DNA from: Planctomyces sp.
GTDB taxonomy: Bacteria > Planctomycetota > Planctomycetia > Planctomycetales > Planctomycetaceae
Direction of reading: 5' to 3'
DNA length: 39,818 nucleotides
Assembly: GCA_016795105.1 (NCBI GenBank)
Contig: JAEUIH010000066.1
Location: forward strand, 1-39,818
The notes below the pieces were generated by a model, which worked only from the letters and a program-made list of their open reading frames with translations, did not search any database and was not told the DNA's origin. The position numbers were made by a program, and so were the translations under genes. This document shows, one piece after another, positions 25,561 through 33,556 of the stretch; positions within the stretch are counted from its first letter, which is position 1, and every line of letters begins with the position of its first letter.

Positions 25561-26793
25561 GTGAGACGAACTGGAATGATTGCGGGAATTTTGTCCGCAG
25601 CTGTATTGATGACCGGAATTGCAGGGAGCTCAGCAGCTACTGCAGAAGACGTGGAACTGAATGTTGGTACTGAACCAGCATTCGAGAATCTGACATTCGA
25701 ACGCCCGATTGTGGTGACACACGCAGGCGACGGCACGAACCGCGTCTTCGTGGCAGAGCAGGACGGGATTATTAAAGTATTCCCCAATGCTCAGGATGTG
25801 GAAGAAGCCAGCGTCTTTCTGGACATCGATGAACGCTGTGTTTATCAGGACAACCAGAACGAAGAGGGACTTCTTGGATTTGCATTCCATCCGAAGTTTC
25901 GTGAGAACGGCCAGTTCTTTTTGTATTACACAACTGCGACCGCAGAACACACATCAGTGATTTCACGGTTTCGGGTTTCGAAAGAGAACCCGAATGTGGC
26001 AGACCCGGCCTCTGAAGAAGAGATCCTGAGGATTCCGCAGCCATTCTGGAATCACAATGGCGGGACCATTTGTTTTGGTCCCGACGGATATCTTTACATT
26101 GGACTTGGTGACGGTGGAAGCGGAAATGACCCTGAAGGTAACGGTCAGAATCTAACAACTCTTCTGGGTTCAATTCTTCGAATTGATGTGGACCATAAGG
26201 CCGACGGAAAGGCGTATGCGATTCCCAAAGACAATCCGTTCATCGGCAAAACGGTCCCTCGTGGCCCACGCGGGCAGATGGTTCCTGCACGACCGGAAAT
26301 TTATGCGTATGGACTGCGAAACGTTTGGCGGATGTCATTTGACCGAGCCAATGGAACTTTGTGGGCCGCTGATGTCGGTCAGAACCTTTGGGAAGAAATC
26401 AATATCGTCACCAGGGGTGGAAACTATGGCTGGAATATCCGTGAATCAAAGCACTGGTTCCGACCTGATGGAAATGACGTCGATCGCAAAGACCTGATCG
26501 ATCCGATCCATGAATACCATCATGACATTGGAAAGTCGATTACCGGGGGCCACGTCTATCGAGGGAAATTGCTGCCTGAACTGGTTGGAAAGTATCTCTA
26601 CGCAGACTACGTCACGGGACGGCTCTGGGCTCTCGAATATGATTCAGACAAGGGAACTGTCCGCAATTATTCGATCCAGGACAAGAAAATGCCTGTGATG
26701 AGTTTTGGAGAAGATGAAGCCGGCGAAGTGTACTTTACAACGACGTTTGGGAATCTCTATCGATTCCGATCCGGACGTGAGGCAGCCGAGTAA
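25561..26793 (+). CDS. Exported PQQ-dependent sugar dehydrogenase-fold protein (glucose/sorbosone dehydrogenase family)
   Basis: The 410-residue protein starts at GTG with a signal peptide (cut near SSAATAE, residue 28). The six-bladed soluble glucose dehydrogenase fold is shown by RPIVVTHAGDGTNRVFVAEQ, EEGLLGFAFHPKF, the active-site His165 in WNHNGGTI, calcium-loop GLGDGGSGND, YGLRNVWRMSFD with its conserved Arg, and the late GGHVYRG. PQQ as cofactor is known for characterised members, but many homologues are only predicted. It acts in the periplasm or outside the cell. It lies between a cupredoxin-like gene, a possible electron acceptor, and an ABC transporter pair 80 bp downstream. Confidence 0.93.
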   Translation: MRRTGMIAGILSAAVLMTGIAGSSAATAEDVELNVGTEPAFENLTFERPIVVTHAGDGTNRVFVAEQDGIIKVFPNAQDVEEASVFLDIDERCVYQDNQNEEGLLGFAFHPKFRENGQFFLYYTTATAEHTSVISRFRVSKENPNVADPASEEEILRIPQPFWNHNGGTICFGPDGYLYIGLGDGGSGNDPEGNGQNLTTLLGSILRIDVDHKADGKAYAIPKDNPFIGKTVPRGPRGQMVPARPEIYAYGLRNVWRMSFDRANGTLWAADVGQNLWEEINIVTRGGNYGWNIRESKHWFRPDGNDVDRKDLIDPIHEYHHDIGKSITGGHVYRGKLLPELVGKYLYADYVTGRLWALEYDSDKGTVRNYSIQDKKMPVMSFGEDEAGEVYFTTTFGNLYRFRSGREAAE

Positions 26794-26873
26794 GTCCGTT
26801 GAGTTGTACTGGCGAACAGAAACTCTGAGCCGCTCAGTCATTCGGTAACAGAACAGTTTTTGATTGAGGTGTC

Positions 26874-27566
26874 ATGTCACTTCTGCTTCAGGATGTCACT
26901 AAGTCTTATCGCGAGCCCGGGGGCCGAGTGCTCCCGGTGCTCTCGATCGAGAAATACGAACTTGTTCAGGGTGAACAGGCAGTTCTGGTTGGTTCAAGCG
27001 GAGGCGGCAAAACGACGCTTCTGAATATCATCTCAGGAATTCTTCTGCCGGACTCAGGCAAGGTTGTGATCGATGGTCGAAACATTGTTGAGATGCCGGA
27101 AGCGATCCGCGATCGTTACCGAGCCATCAGAATTGGTATCGTGTTTCAGACATTCAATCTCCTCCCGGCCTTTACCGCACTTGAAAATGTTCTGCTGGGG
27201 ATGTCGTTCTCTGGCCGAAAGGTCGATCGGCCGTTCGCCGAGAACCTGCTGCAGCGAGTCGGACTGGCACACCGCCTGAATCACTCGCCGTCTAAGATGT
27301 CCGTCGGCGAACAGCAGCGAGTGGCCGTTGCCCGTGCACTCGCGAATAAACCCGTCCTGCTGCTCGCTGATGAGCCAACTGCGAACGTCGATTCAGACAA
27401 CCAGTCTTTGATACTGAACCTGATTCGAGACACCTGCCGGGAGAATAATGTCACGCTTCTGATGGTGACGCACTCGCCTGAAGTTGCTGGTGCATTCAGT
27501 CGAGTGGACCGGCTCCGCGATTTCAATCGAGTCGTTGCGGGACGCAAACAGGAGGTGTCGAAATGA
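26874..27566 (+). CDS. ABC transporter ATP-binding protein (LolD/MacB-like)
   Basis: The 230-residue ATPase has Walker A GSSGGGKT (40-47), a Q-loop in VFQTFNLLPAFTALEN, the signature MSVGEQQRVAVARA (the usual LSGG replaced by MSVGE), Walker B LLLADEPTANVD and the switch His in MVTHSPE. Its size and motifs fit the MacB/LolD/FtsE type, which moves lipoproteins, peptides or drugs by mechanotransmission rather than classic transport. GAGGTG precedes the ATG. It overlaps the permease gene by ATGA, so the two are translated together. Confidence 0.96.
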   Translation: MSLLLQDVTKSYREPGGRVLPVLSIEKYELVQGEQAVLVGSSGGGKTTLLNIISGILLPDSGKVVIDGRNIVEMPEAIRDRYRAIRIGIVFQTFNLLPAFTALENVLLGMSFSGRKVDRPFAENLLQRVGLAHRLNHSPSKMSVGEQQRVAVARALANKPVLLLADEPTANVDSDNQSLILNLIRDTCRENNVTLLMVTHSPEVAGAFSRVDRLRDFNRVVAGRKQEVSK

Positions 27567-28906
27567 ATCTGTTCACGATTGCATGGAAGAGTGTTCGCCA
27601 GCGCAGGCTGGCTTCGGGCCTCACCGCTCTCAGTATTGCGCTGGGTGTGATGCTGATGGTTCTTGTGCTTGTCATTTCGGGCGCTGTGGAGCAGGCCTTC
27701 GGACAGAGATCCATCGGTTACCAGTTGCTTGTAGGACCGAAGGGCAGCGATTTACAGCTCGTACTGAGCGCTGTTTATCGGATTCAGCCACCGATTGAGA
27801 ATCTGCCGTATATGTACTACGAGCAGTTGAAAAAAGATCGACGAGTTCAGGTTGCTGTGCCGCTGGCGTTCGGAGATGTTACAGAAGTTGGCGGGTTTCC
27901 GATCGTGGGGACGACGGCCGAGTACTTTGAACACCCGTATGCGCCGGAACGAAAATTTCGGATGCGAGGAAAACAGATCGTTCAGCTGTTTGATGCCATT
28001 GTCGGTGCAGAGGTTGCAAGGTTCAACAACTGGGATGTTGGCTCGCAGTTCTCAATCAAACACGGGGGAGCGGACAGCGAAGACGTTCATGACGAAAAAT
28101 TCACTGTTGTGGCAGTGCTCGAAGCCACTGGTACCGCAAATGATCGAACGGTATTTCTGAATCTCGAAGGGTTTTACGCCATCGAAGGGCACGAGAAACC
28201 GATTGATGAAGCCGAAAAACGTCTTCGCGATTTCTATGCATCCGAGCCCGATGTCCTGGACAATGCAATCGCCCAGCTGGAAGAATATCGCCGACATCAG
28301 GCTGAGTCTGCTTCTGCCCCGGAAGACCATGCACATGAACACGAAAAGACGCCCGTGGCGATGAAGGAAGTCACAGCGATTCTGGTTCGAACGCGATCCG
28401 ATTTCGATGCGATTAACCTGCAGTCGGACTTGAAGAAGGGCTTCCAGGCGATGGCCGTCAATCCAATTGCGCCGATCAACCGCCTCATGACCAACGTTCT
28501 CGGAAATGTTCAAAAAGCACTGGTCGTGCTGACTGGTATGATCATTCTGGTATCAGGGATCAGTATCTTTGTCAGCATCTACAATTCGATGTCCGATCGC
28601 AAAAAGGAAATCGGCATCATGCGGGCTTTGGGAGCCCAGCGAACCAGTGTGTTCGCAATTGTTCTCGCAGAATCTGCTGTTCTGTGTTTTGGCGGTGGCG
28701 TGATCGGATGGCTGCTCGGACACGGAATTGCGGTTGTTGCTTCACCGACCGTTTCGATGAAAACCGGACTTCTGCTGAATCCCTGGGCTGTCAATCCGTG
28801 GGAATTCGTACTGTTTCCAGTGATGCTGATCCTTGCGGTTCTCGTCGGGTTCCTTCCAGGGATGACAGCTTACAAAACGAATGTAGCAGATGCACTTCAA
28901 TCCTGA
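27563..28906 (+). CDS. ABC transporter permease, MacB/FtsX type
   Basis: The 447-residue protein has one N-terminal membrane helix (about 20-45), a large extracytoplasmic MacB-type domain (about 50-310) and three C-terminal helices of the FtsX fold (about 315-340, 365-390 and 410-435), with the usual cytoplasmic motif KKEIGIMRALGAQR between the first two. Unusual is a His-rich stretch in the outer domain (His256, His258 and His260 in EDHAHEHEK) that could bind metal. Its cargo is unknown. The ATGA overlap with the ATPase gene shows they form one transporter. Confidence 0.95.
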   Translation: MNLFTIAWKSVRQRRLASGLTALSIALGVMLMVLVLVISGAVEQAFGQRSIGYQLLVGPKGSDLQLVLSAVYRIQPPIENLPYMYYEQLKKDRRVQVAVPLAFGDVTEVGGFPIVGTTAEYFEHPYAPERKFRMRGKQIVQLFDAIVGAEVARFNNWDVGSQFSIKHGGADSEDVHDEKFTVVAVLEATGTANDRTVFLNLEGFYAIEGHEKPIDEAEKRLRDFYASEPDVLDNAIAQLEEYRRHQAESASAPEDHAHEHEKTPVAMKEVTAILVRTRSDFDAINLQSDLKKGFQAMAVNPIAPINRLMTNVLGNVQKALVVLTGMIILVSGISIFVSIYNSMSDRKKEIGIMRALGAQRTSVFAIVLAESAVLCFGGGVIGWLLGHGIAVVASPTVSMKTGLLLNPWAVNPWEFVLFPVMLILAVLVGFLPGMTAYKTNVADALQS

Positions 28907-28927
28907 TTCGACTCGATTTGTGTTCGT

Positions 28928-29734
28928 CTAAGACGGATTTGCAGGAGATGAAGCTGGCTTAATCCCGAAAATCCGCTGTGCATTCTCCGTGGACTGCCTT
29001 GCAAATTCGTCTTCAGAGATCCCGAAGACTTCGGCTAGACAATTCGAAGTGAAACGGACCCATGCCGGTTCATTTCTCTTGCCGCGATTGGGGTGCGGTG
29101 CAAGGTATGGGGAGTCCGTTTCGATCAGGATACGGTCCAGTGGAACATTGCGGGCAATCTCGCGCAAGGCGTCGTTCTTTCGGAACGTGACCATGCCAGC
29201 GAAGGAGATGTACATGCCGAGTTCCAGGCACTGGCGAAGCGATTCCGCCGAGCCACAGAATGAATGCATAATGCCGTTCAGAGGTCGCCCGGATGCAAAC
29301 TTCTGCATCACGGCAATGACCTCGGCTTCTGCCTCCCGACAATGAACGACAAACGGCTTTTGAATCCGCTGCGATAAGTCCAGATGACGAATAAAGTAAT
29401 CGGTCTGTACATCCAGTGGTGCGAAGTCCCAGTACTTGTCGAGTCCGGTTTCTCCAATGCCGACGACTCTGGGATGAGTTGCAAGGTCAGCGACTCTGTC
29501 CCAGTCTCCCGCTTTCGCCTCCGATGCGTAGTTTGGCTGAATTCCCACAACGGCTGAGATCAACGTTGGATATCGGTTCGCCAGCATCACCGCTGCCTCG
29601 CTGGTTTCCAGCGTGATACCGATTGAAAGCATATGAGCCACGCCAGCCTGTTGCGCGTTCTGAAGGACATCAGGAAGGTCCTGATGAAAGGCCTCTGCGT
29701 CGAGGTGACAATGTGTGTCAATGAGGGGCGTCAT
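28928..29734 (-). CDS. tatD: TatD-family metal-dependent deoxyribonuclease
   Basis: The 268-residue TIM-barrel hydrolase has metal ligands in IDTHCHLD (His8, His10), VVGIGETGLD (Glu), VVHCREAE (His), GIMHSFCGS (His) and IETDSPYLAPHPNRGKRNEP (Asp). These are the standard TatD signatures at the usual length. The family comprises Mg-dependent 3'-5' exonucleases in DNA repair and turnover. It is convergent to the ABC permease with 21 bp between stops, too little for an obvious terminator. Confidence 0.96.
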   Translation of the reverse strand: MTPLIDTHCHLDAEAFHQDLPDVLQNAQQAGVAHMLSIGITLETSEAAVMLANRYPTLISAVVGIQPNYASEAKAGDWDRVADLATHPRVVGIGETGLDKYWDFAPLDVQTDYFIRHLDLSQRIQKPFVVHCREAEAEVIAVMQKFASGRPLNGIMHSFCGSAESLRQCLELGMYISFAGMVTFRKNDALREIARNVPLDRILIETDSPYLAPHPNRGKRNEPAWVRFTSNCLAEVFGISEDEFARQSTENAQRIFGIKPASSPANPS

Positions 29735-30070
29735 ACCGAATCACCCGTGAATAATGTCGGCAAAAACACGTACATAGAACGCCTTCCCGGCTACGGATCG
29801 GAGGCTGAAAGTCAGAAGGTGGTCTGATTTTTAGCAGGACAACCGGAATGCCCAAAGTCACCACCCTTGAATAGTGGGGGAAAACCTGACATGATCCGAG
29901 GCGTTGCTTACTCCGACAACCACCCTTCGATTCCGCTTCTGTGAGCTTCCGATGCCTATAGTGGGGCAGACCAGCGTCGCCTGATGTGATCGATTTTCGG
30001 CACTCGATTCGCATCCTCCTGCCCAGGACTTCATTCTCGTGAGCCGCTCTGACTGAAGGGGTAAGTTGAT
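29735..30070. other. Intergenic region without recognisable features
   Basis: About 336 bp lie between the start of the tatD gene and the small gene at 30071. A long minus-strand frame (29718-30095) overlaps the tatD start and has no family signs, so it is not called. Promoters of both divergent genes are expected here, but none stands out. Confidence 0.5.
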
Positions 30071-30379
30071 ATGCCGAGAGGTTTGTCATTTCCACGCGCG
30101 AGTCGTGGTGATTCTTTATATCGTGTCGAATGGGCGAAGGGGAAACCTCAGATTGCTGAGTACACAGTAATCACGGGTGCCGCATCTTCTGTTGTTGTGA
30201 CAAATGCTGCAGGTAAAGAACAGATTCTTGTCGGCAAGGTCATTCTGTCGCATTTCGATGTGACTCCGGAAGGGGCCGTAGCAAAAGACTTTCGGCGAAT
30301 CGCGTTCGAAGTTTCGAAGATGCGTGCAGACGCGATGAAGGCTCTGCAACAGGTTCGAATGCTAAGCGATCTTGTCTAG
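30071..30379 (+). CDS. Small conserved-looking protein of unknown function
   Basis: The 102-residue protein has an Arg-rich N-terminus (MPRGLSFPRASRGDSLYRVEW), a beta-rich middle (TVITGAASSVVVTNAAGKEQILVGKVIL) and a C-terminal helix (AFEVSKMRADAMKALQQVRML). It has no signal peptide, no membrane helix and no known motif. AAGGGG lies about ten bases before the ATG. The ECF sigma factor gene begins 98 bp downstream, but a hairpin lies between them. I do not recognise the family. Confidence 0.68.
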   Translation: MPRGLSFPRASRGDSLYRVEWAKGKPQIAEYTVITGAASSVVVTNAAGKEQILVGKVILSHFDVTPEGAVAKDFRRIAFEVSKMRADAMKALQQVRMLSDLV

Positions 30380-30410
30380 GAATCCTCCCAGCCATCTACG
30401 ATCCTTCCTC

Positions 30411-30448
30411 ACGGGTCAACGATGTCGCTTCGCGACGTTGTCGCCCGT
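30411..30448. terminator. Imperfect 38-bp palindrome between genes
   Basis: ACGGG...CCCGT, CAAC...GTTG and GTCGC-TTC-GCGAC nest as one interrupted stem. There is no T-run after it, so it is either a Rho-independent-like hairpin or a dispersed palindromic repeat rather than a proven terminator. Confidence 0.45.
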
Positions 30449-30477
30449 TGATTCCCGCCTCAATGAGCTGACGCTCT

Positions 30478-31038
30478 ATGAACTCATCAGACGACCACTT
30501 TCACGATGACATCCATGGTAACCGACCTGCAAGTGTCGTGTTTCAGCGTGTTTATTCAGAGCTGCTGACACGCATGCCGCTGGGCGAGACCGAGCTCGAC
30601 AAAGTGAAGATCTCACTGAGTGTTTTACTTCATGAAGTCTGGCTCAATCTTCGATTCGAATCAGACTTCCGGCAATCATCTGGAAGACGGCTTTTCTTCC
30701 TGGCAGCCGGTGAAGCTATGCAGCGGATCCTGACCAGTTGTGCGCGAAGACATGGATGTCGGATTCTGAACTGTTCCGGAGAAATCCTGATCGGTGCCGG
30801 TTCGAGACTGAAAAAGGCCGAGGAGTGCGTGGATCTTCTTGTGATTGATGAAGCCATCTCCAGTCTTGAGCTGCGCGATCCCGAAAAGGCAGTCGTCCTG
30901 AGGCTGCGATTCTTCGCGGGGCTGGAACTGCTGGAGATTGCTGCTGTGCTCTCCGTGTCACTTCGGACGGTAACTCGTCAATGGAATGAAACGCGGAACT
31001 GGCTGGCTGAAGACGCATCCATCAGCCTTTTGGAATAA
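30478..31038 (+). CDS. ECF-type RNA polymerase sigma factor (TIGR02999-like)
   Basis: The 186-residue protein has the layout of the ECF-like family common in planctomycetes and acidobacteria. LLHEVWLNL (about 50) and RRLFFLAAGEAMQRILTSCA (about 65-84) mark the region 2 equivalent. VVLRLRFFAGLELLEIAAVL, then VSLRTVTRQWNETRNWL (about 138-175), form the region 4 helix-turn-helix for the -35 element. There is no adjacent anti-sigma or protein-kinase gene, so its regulation is not visible. The ATG at 30478 lacks a clear ribosome site and follows closely on a palindrome. Confidence 0.9.
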   Translation: MNSSDDHFHDDIHGNRPASVVFQRVYSELLTRMPLGETELDKVKISLSVLLHEVWLNLRFESDFRQSSGRRLFFLAAGEAMQRILTSCARRHGCRILNCSGEILIGAGSRLKKAEECVDLLVIDEAISSLELRDPEKAVVLRLRFFAGLELLEIAAVLSVSLRTVTRQWNETRNWLAEDASISLLE

Positions 31039-31054
31039 TCCATCGCATTGAATG

Positions 31055-31093
31055 AAAGTACTCATCACGCACCGCCGTGATGATGAGTACTTT
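31055..31093 (+). terminator. Long perfect-stem hairpin after sigma factor gene
   Basis: AAAGTACTCATCA (31055-31067) pairs perfectly with TGATGAGTACTTT (31081-31093) around a 13-base GC-rich loop. It lies 17 bp after the stop at 31038. It could end transcription from either side. Its core recurs at 33205, so it may also be a dispersed palindromic element. Confidence 0.7.
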
Positions 31094-31130
31094 GGGAGCA
31101 ACCTTCATTCATACACAGTCACAGCGATAG

Positions 31131-31440
31131 GTGCCCGCAACTCTCCAATCTGCTGGCCTCCCTGAATCTGCTGGATAACAAAAGTTGAATTCTTTTCGGG
31201 CCGCAAAGATTTCAAACGTCGAGTTGCGTAAGTTGTTTGACGTTGGAGTTTTGTGTAGCGAGGATTGCAGTGAGTTGATTCCGACTGTATTCAGCGCGTA
31301 GCCAAGGTGATTGGTAACCACGAAATACACGAACCACACGAAAAAACACAATCCCGTACTTTTGCAATTCTTCCGTCACTTCCGTGTCTTCCGTGGTTAA
31401 ACCGCCACCCCTGCCCGCTCTTTTTTCGTGGTTAAACCGC
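31131..31440. repeat. Dispersed element, copy 1
   Basis: From about 31183 this copy runs AGTTGAATTCTTTTCG..., then GCGAGGATTGC, GGTAACCACGAAATACACGAA and TTCCGTGTCTTCCGTGGTT. The same order is found at 36637-36890. A 28-bp block (31146-31173) precedes the body here but follows it in copy 2. The AACCACG...CGTGGTT pair forms a long inverted repeat around a variable centre. Confidence 0.82.
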
Positions 31441-31490
31441 CAGGCGTTGACGCTCGGGACTCATTTACAGCTTCGTGCTCCTGGCTGAAA

Positions 31491-33008
31491 TCAGGGACGG
31501 ACTTTGGCAGTGCCGTTGAAGTACTCTTCGTACTTCGGCCAGCTCCAGACAGCAATTTCTCTTCCAACTTTCAGACCGATGTCGTTGTCGTAAGGAATGT
31601 GGTAGCCACCCAGCGCCCGAGACAACGCGGCTAACTCTGCGGTCGCGCTCCATGTCGGAAGGTCCAGAGTCATTTCGGTGCCAGCGTTGATTTCAGTGAG
31701 CTCACAGTGTTTCCGCTTTTCGACAAATCCGAAGACATCTGACCCTGTGAACAGTTCCAGTGTCTTCGAGCATGCTCCGCTGACAGTTGCGTGTCCGCTG
31801 GTGTATCCGGGAAACGGAGGAGTAATGAAGGAATACGGTGAATACGGATGCCACTCCTCTGCCAACATTTCCTTCACTCCGCCTTCCGGTCCGGCCCAGC
31901 CCTTGATCATCTGCCCCTTGTAATAGTGTCGGATCAGCGTCCATGGACGGGAAGAGTCATAGAATCTTTTGGTTTCCCAGCACGAAATGAAGGCGTCGGA
32001 AGCGACATTTGCAATTGCAAAATACAGTTTGACGTCCTGATCCAGAGTGTGATGATCTCTGCGGGAGACGTCCTGCGCGAATCGCAGCCAGTGACCACTC
32101 TGTCCCGTGGAGCGAGGTCCATCCCGCATGAATTCCACAATTGCTTTTTGCTCGTTGGAAAGCGAAATATTGTAGTTGAGAACCTGATCTGTTTGTTCTT
32201 TCAGAGCTGCATCGTCAGTGGTCGTTTTTGGAGGTGGACCAGGTCGAAACTGATCACTCCGCTCCATGACAGATGGCTTTACTCGATACCATTGTGGAGT
32301 CAGGAATCCGGGAGTCAGTTTGCTCCCATCCGGCATTGTAAACTCGATTGGCTGCCATCGGTCGGGATCAATGATTCTGTCCGGAGGATTGACGGGCTGA
32401 TAATACGTGTAGTCAGAGTACGGAGAACCATCTCCGCCCGCTTCATCGCCCAGCTGATTTGCTCCATCGTGTGCTCGATATTCCATCACAGCCTGAGCAG
32501 CACGAATGCCAACACCAATGGGAGTGCGGACGTCGGTGGTGATGATTGCCGGGTTGTATCCCAGAGCTTTCATCTGCTCTGTCAGCCATTCTTTTGATTC
32601 CGGGTAGACAAATACGAGAGCATGGTATGAAGCATAGCTGATCGCCATTTCCTTGTTCTTCTGAGTATGCTCGTTGCTCGGTCGGCGAAGTGTTGCACCC
32701 AGTCGAGTCCCCACAGCTTTTGAATCGTATGCAGCCCATGCGTCGTACATTGATGTCGCCCAGATCGCGAGTGTTCGAGCGACAACCGTAGGACGTGCGG
32801 AGAACTTGTCGACGTTCCTGGCTGTCGCTTCTTCCGCAATGTCGAGCCACTTGTAGGCGAGAGTGACATCCGACTGTTCATCTGTGCTGAGAAAGCGATG
32901 AACCGGGCGGTCATCAGCGACCTTCTCATCGAGTCGTCCGGCAACACCTGTGCGCGAAACTACTATGAGGGAAATGAAAATCCCGAAGAGCCAGGCAGTC
33001 ACCTTCAT
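31491..33008 (-). CDS. Exported vanadium-dependent haloperoxidase / PAP2-type phosphatase
   Basis: The 505-residue protein has a signal segment (WLFGIFISLIVVSRTGVAG). The vanadate/phosphate site is complete: K-x6-R-P in KRFYDSSRP (Lys347, Arg354), the S-G-H motif in GYTSGH (His406), and S-R-x5-H-x3-D in SRALGGYHIPYD (Arg464, His470, Asp474). The same residues hold vanadate in haloperoxidases and phosphate in acid phosphatases, so sequence alone does not decide. The length and the large N-terminal helical part fit the haloperoxidase-like group common in planctomycetes. I chose the ATG at 33008; a TTG ten codons upstream is less likely. Confidence 0.93.
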   Translation of the reverse strand: MKVTAWLFGIFISLIVVSRTGVAGRLDEKVADDRPVHRFLSTDEQSDVTLAYKWLDIAEEATARNVDKFSARPTVVARTLAIWATSMYDAWAAYDSKAVGTRLGATLRRPSNEHTQKNKEMAISYASYHALVFVYPESKEWLTEQMKALGYNPAIITTDVRTPIGVGIRAAQAVMEYRAHDGANQLGDEAGGDGSPYSDYTYYQPVNPPDRIIDPDRWQPIEFTMPDGSKLTPGFLTPQWYRVKPSVMERSDQFRPGPPPKTTTDDAALKEQTDQVLNYNISLSNEQKAIVEFMRDGPRSTGQSGHWLRFAQDVSRRDHHTLDQDVKLYFAIANVASDAFISCWETKRFYDSSRPWTLIRHYYKGQMIKGWAGPEGGVKEMLAEEWHPYSPYSFITPPFPGYTSGHATVSGACSKTLELFTGSDVFGFVEKRKHCELTEINAGTEMTLDLPTWSATAELAALSRALGGYHIPYDNDIGLKVGREIAVWSWPKYEEYFNGTAKVRP

Positions 33009-33204
33009 GCGACGAATCCTCAATTTAGAAATCTTCAATAAGATAATTTAATATAACCGGCCTTTTGCACGATGCGATATCCACGAACACTCTTTGGAAG
33101 AACTCTGAAAAATCATCTGCCAATACAGGTGACGATTGGGCAAATCAGGCGAACTTCTCCAGCTCGTTTGTATTCAATCCTGTTCACCATATCCCGGTCA
33201 ATTG

Positions 33205-33228
33205 TACTCATCACGCTCCGCCGTGATG
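33205..33228. repeat. Second copy of TACTCATCACG palindrome core
   Basis: TACTCATCACGCTCCGCCGT and the following GATG match the 31059 copy except for one base (T for A in the loop). The inner stem CATCACG...CGTGATG is preserved. The outer arm is lost on the right side. Confidence 0.75.
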
Positions 33229-33261
33229 TCGAGCACCTGGCTGCGATTCCAACCCTGTCAG

Positions 33262-33283
33262 GGTCGCTTCGCCGCCTGCGACC
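33262..33283. repeat. Short GC-rich hairpin
   Basis: GGTCGC (33262-33267) pairs with GCGACC (33278-33283) around a ten-base loop. It resembles the TCGCTTCGC core of the 30411 palindrome. Confidence 0.5.
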
Positions 33284-33556
33284 AGCCGTGAAACTGGAAT
33301 TCTTTGGGGAGGGGTGTTCCCGCGTCGGAGACACAGACAACATATAGAACGATTGAACGCCGCCGATCCCCAGCCGGGTTTCGCAGCATTTCTTTGAGAA
33401 CGAAATCTCAGATTGGTGGTCAGTAGCCATAATATTCCGGGAAGAACTCATCATCCAGCGGCAAATATGCGTCCAAAGTTGTGATCCGTACAGTTGCTGA
33501 GTACGATGTCATGTGGCGGTAGTGGCGGGAGTACTTGGATTCGGCGAGGGCCTTCG

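Larger units (their letters stand above)
31039..31490. other. Repeat-filled intergenic region
   Basis: This stretch lies between the ends of the convergent sigma factor and haloperoxidase genes. It holds a strong hairpin (31055-31093) and one copy of a roughly 300-bp dispersed element (31131-31440). An 80-codon minus-strand frame inside the element has a counterpart in the second copy but looks like translated repeat, not a gene. Confidence 0.7.
33009..33556. other. Intergenic region with palindromic repeats
   Basis: About 550 bp lie between divergent genes. It holds a copy of the palindrome core also seen at 31059 (33205-33228) and a GGTCGC...GCGACC hairpin (33262-33283). No frame shows a credible product. 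Promoters for both flanking genes should lie here but cannot be placed. Confidence 0.55.

Noticed and set aside
31109-31351. 80-codon minus-strand frame inside element copy 1
   Set aside because: A similar peptide can be read from copy 2, but frame and stops differ. It is better explained as repeat DNA than as a gene.
31848-32597. 249-codon plus-strand frame
   Set aside because: Antisense to the haloperoxidase gene, with no recognisable domain or ribosome site.
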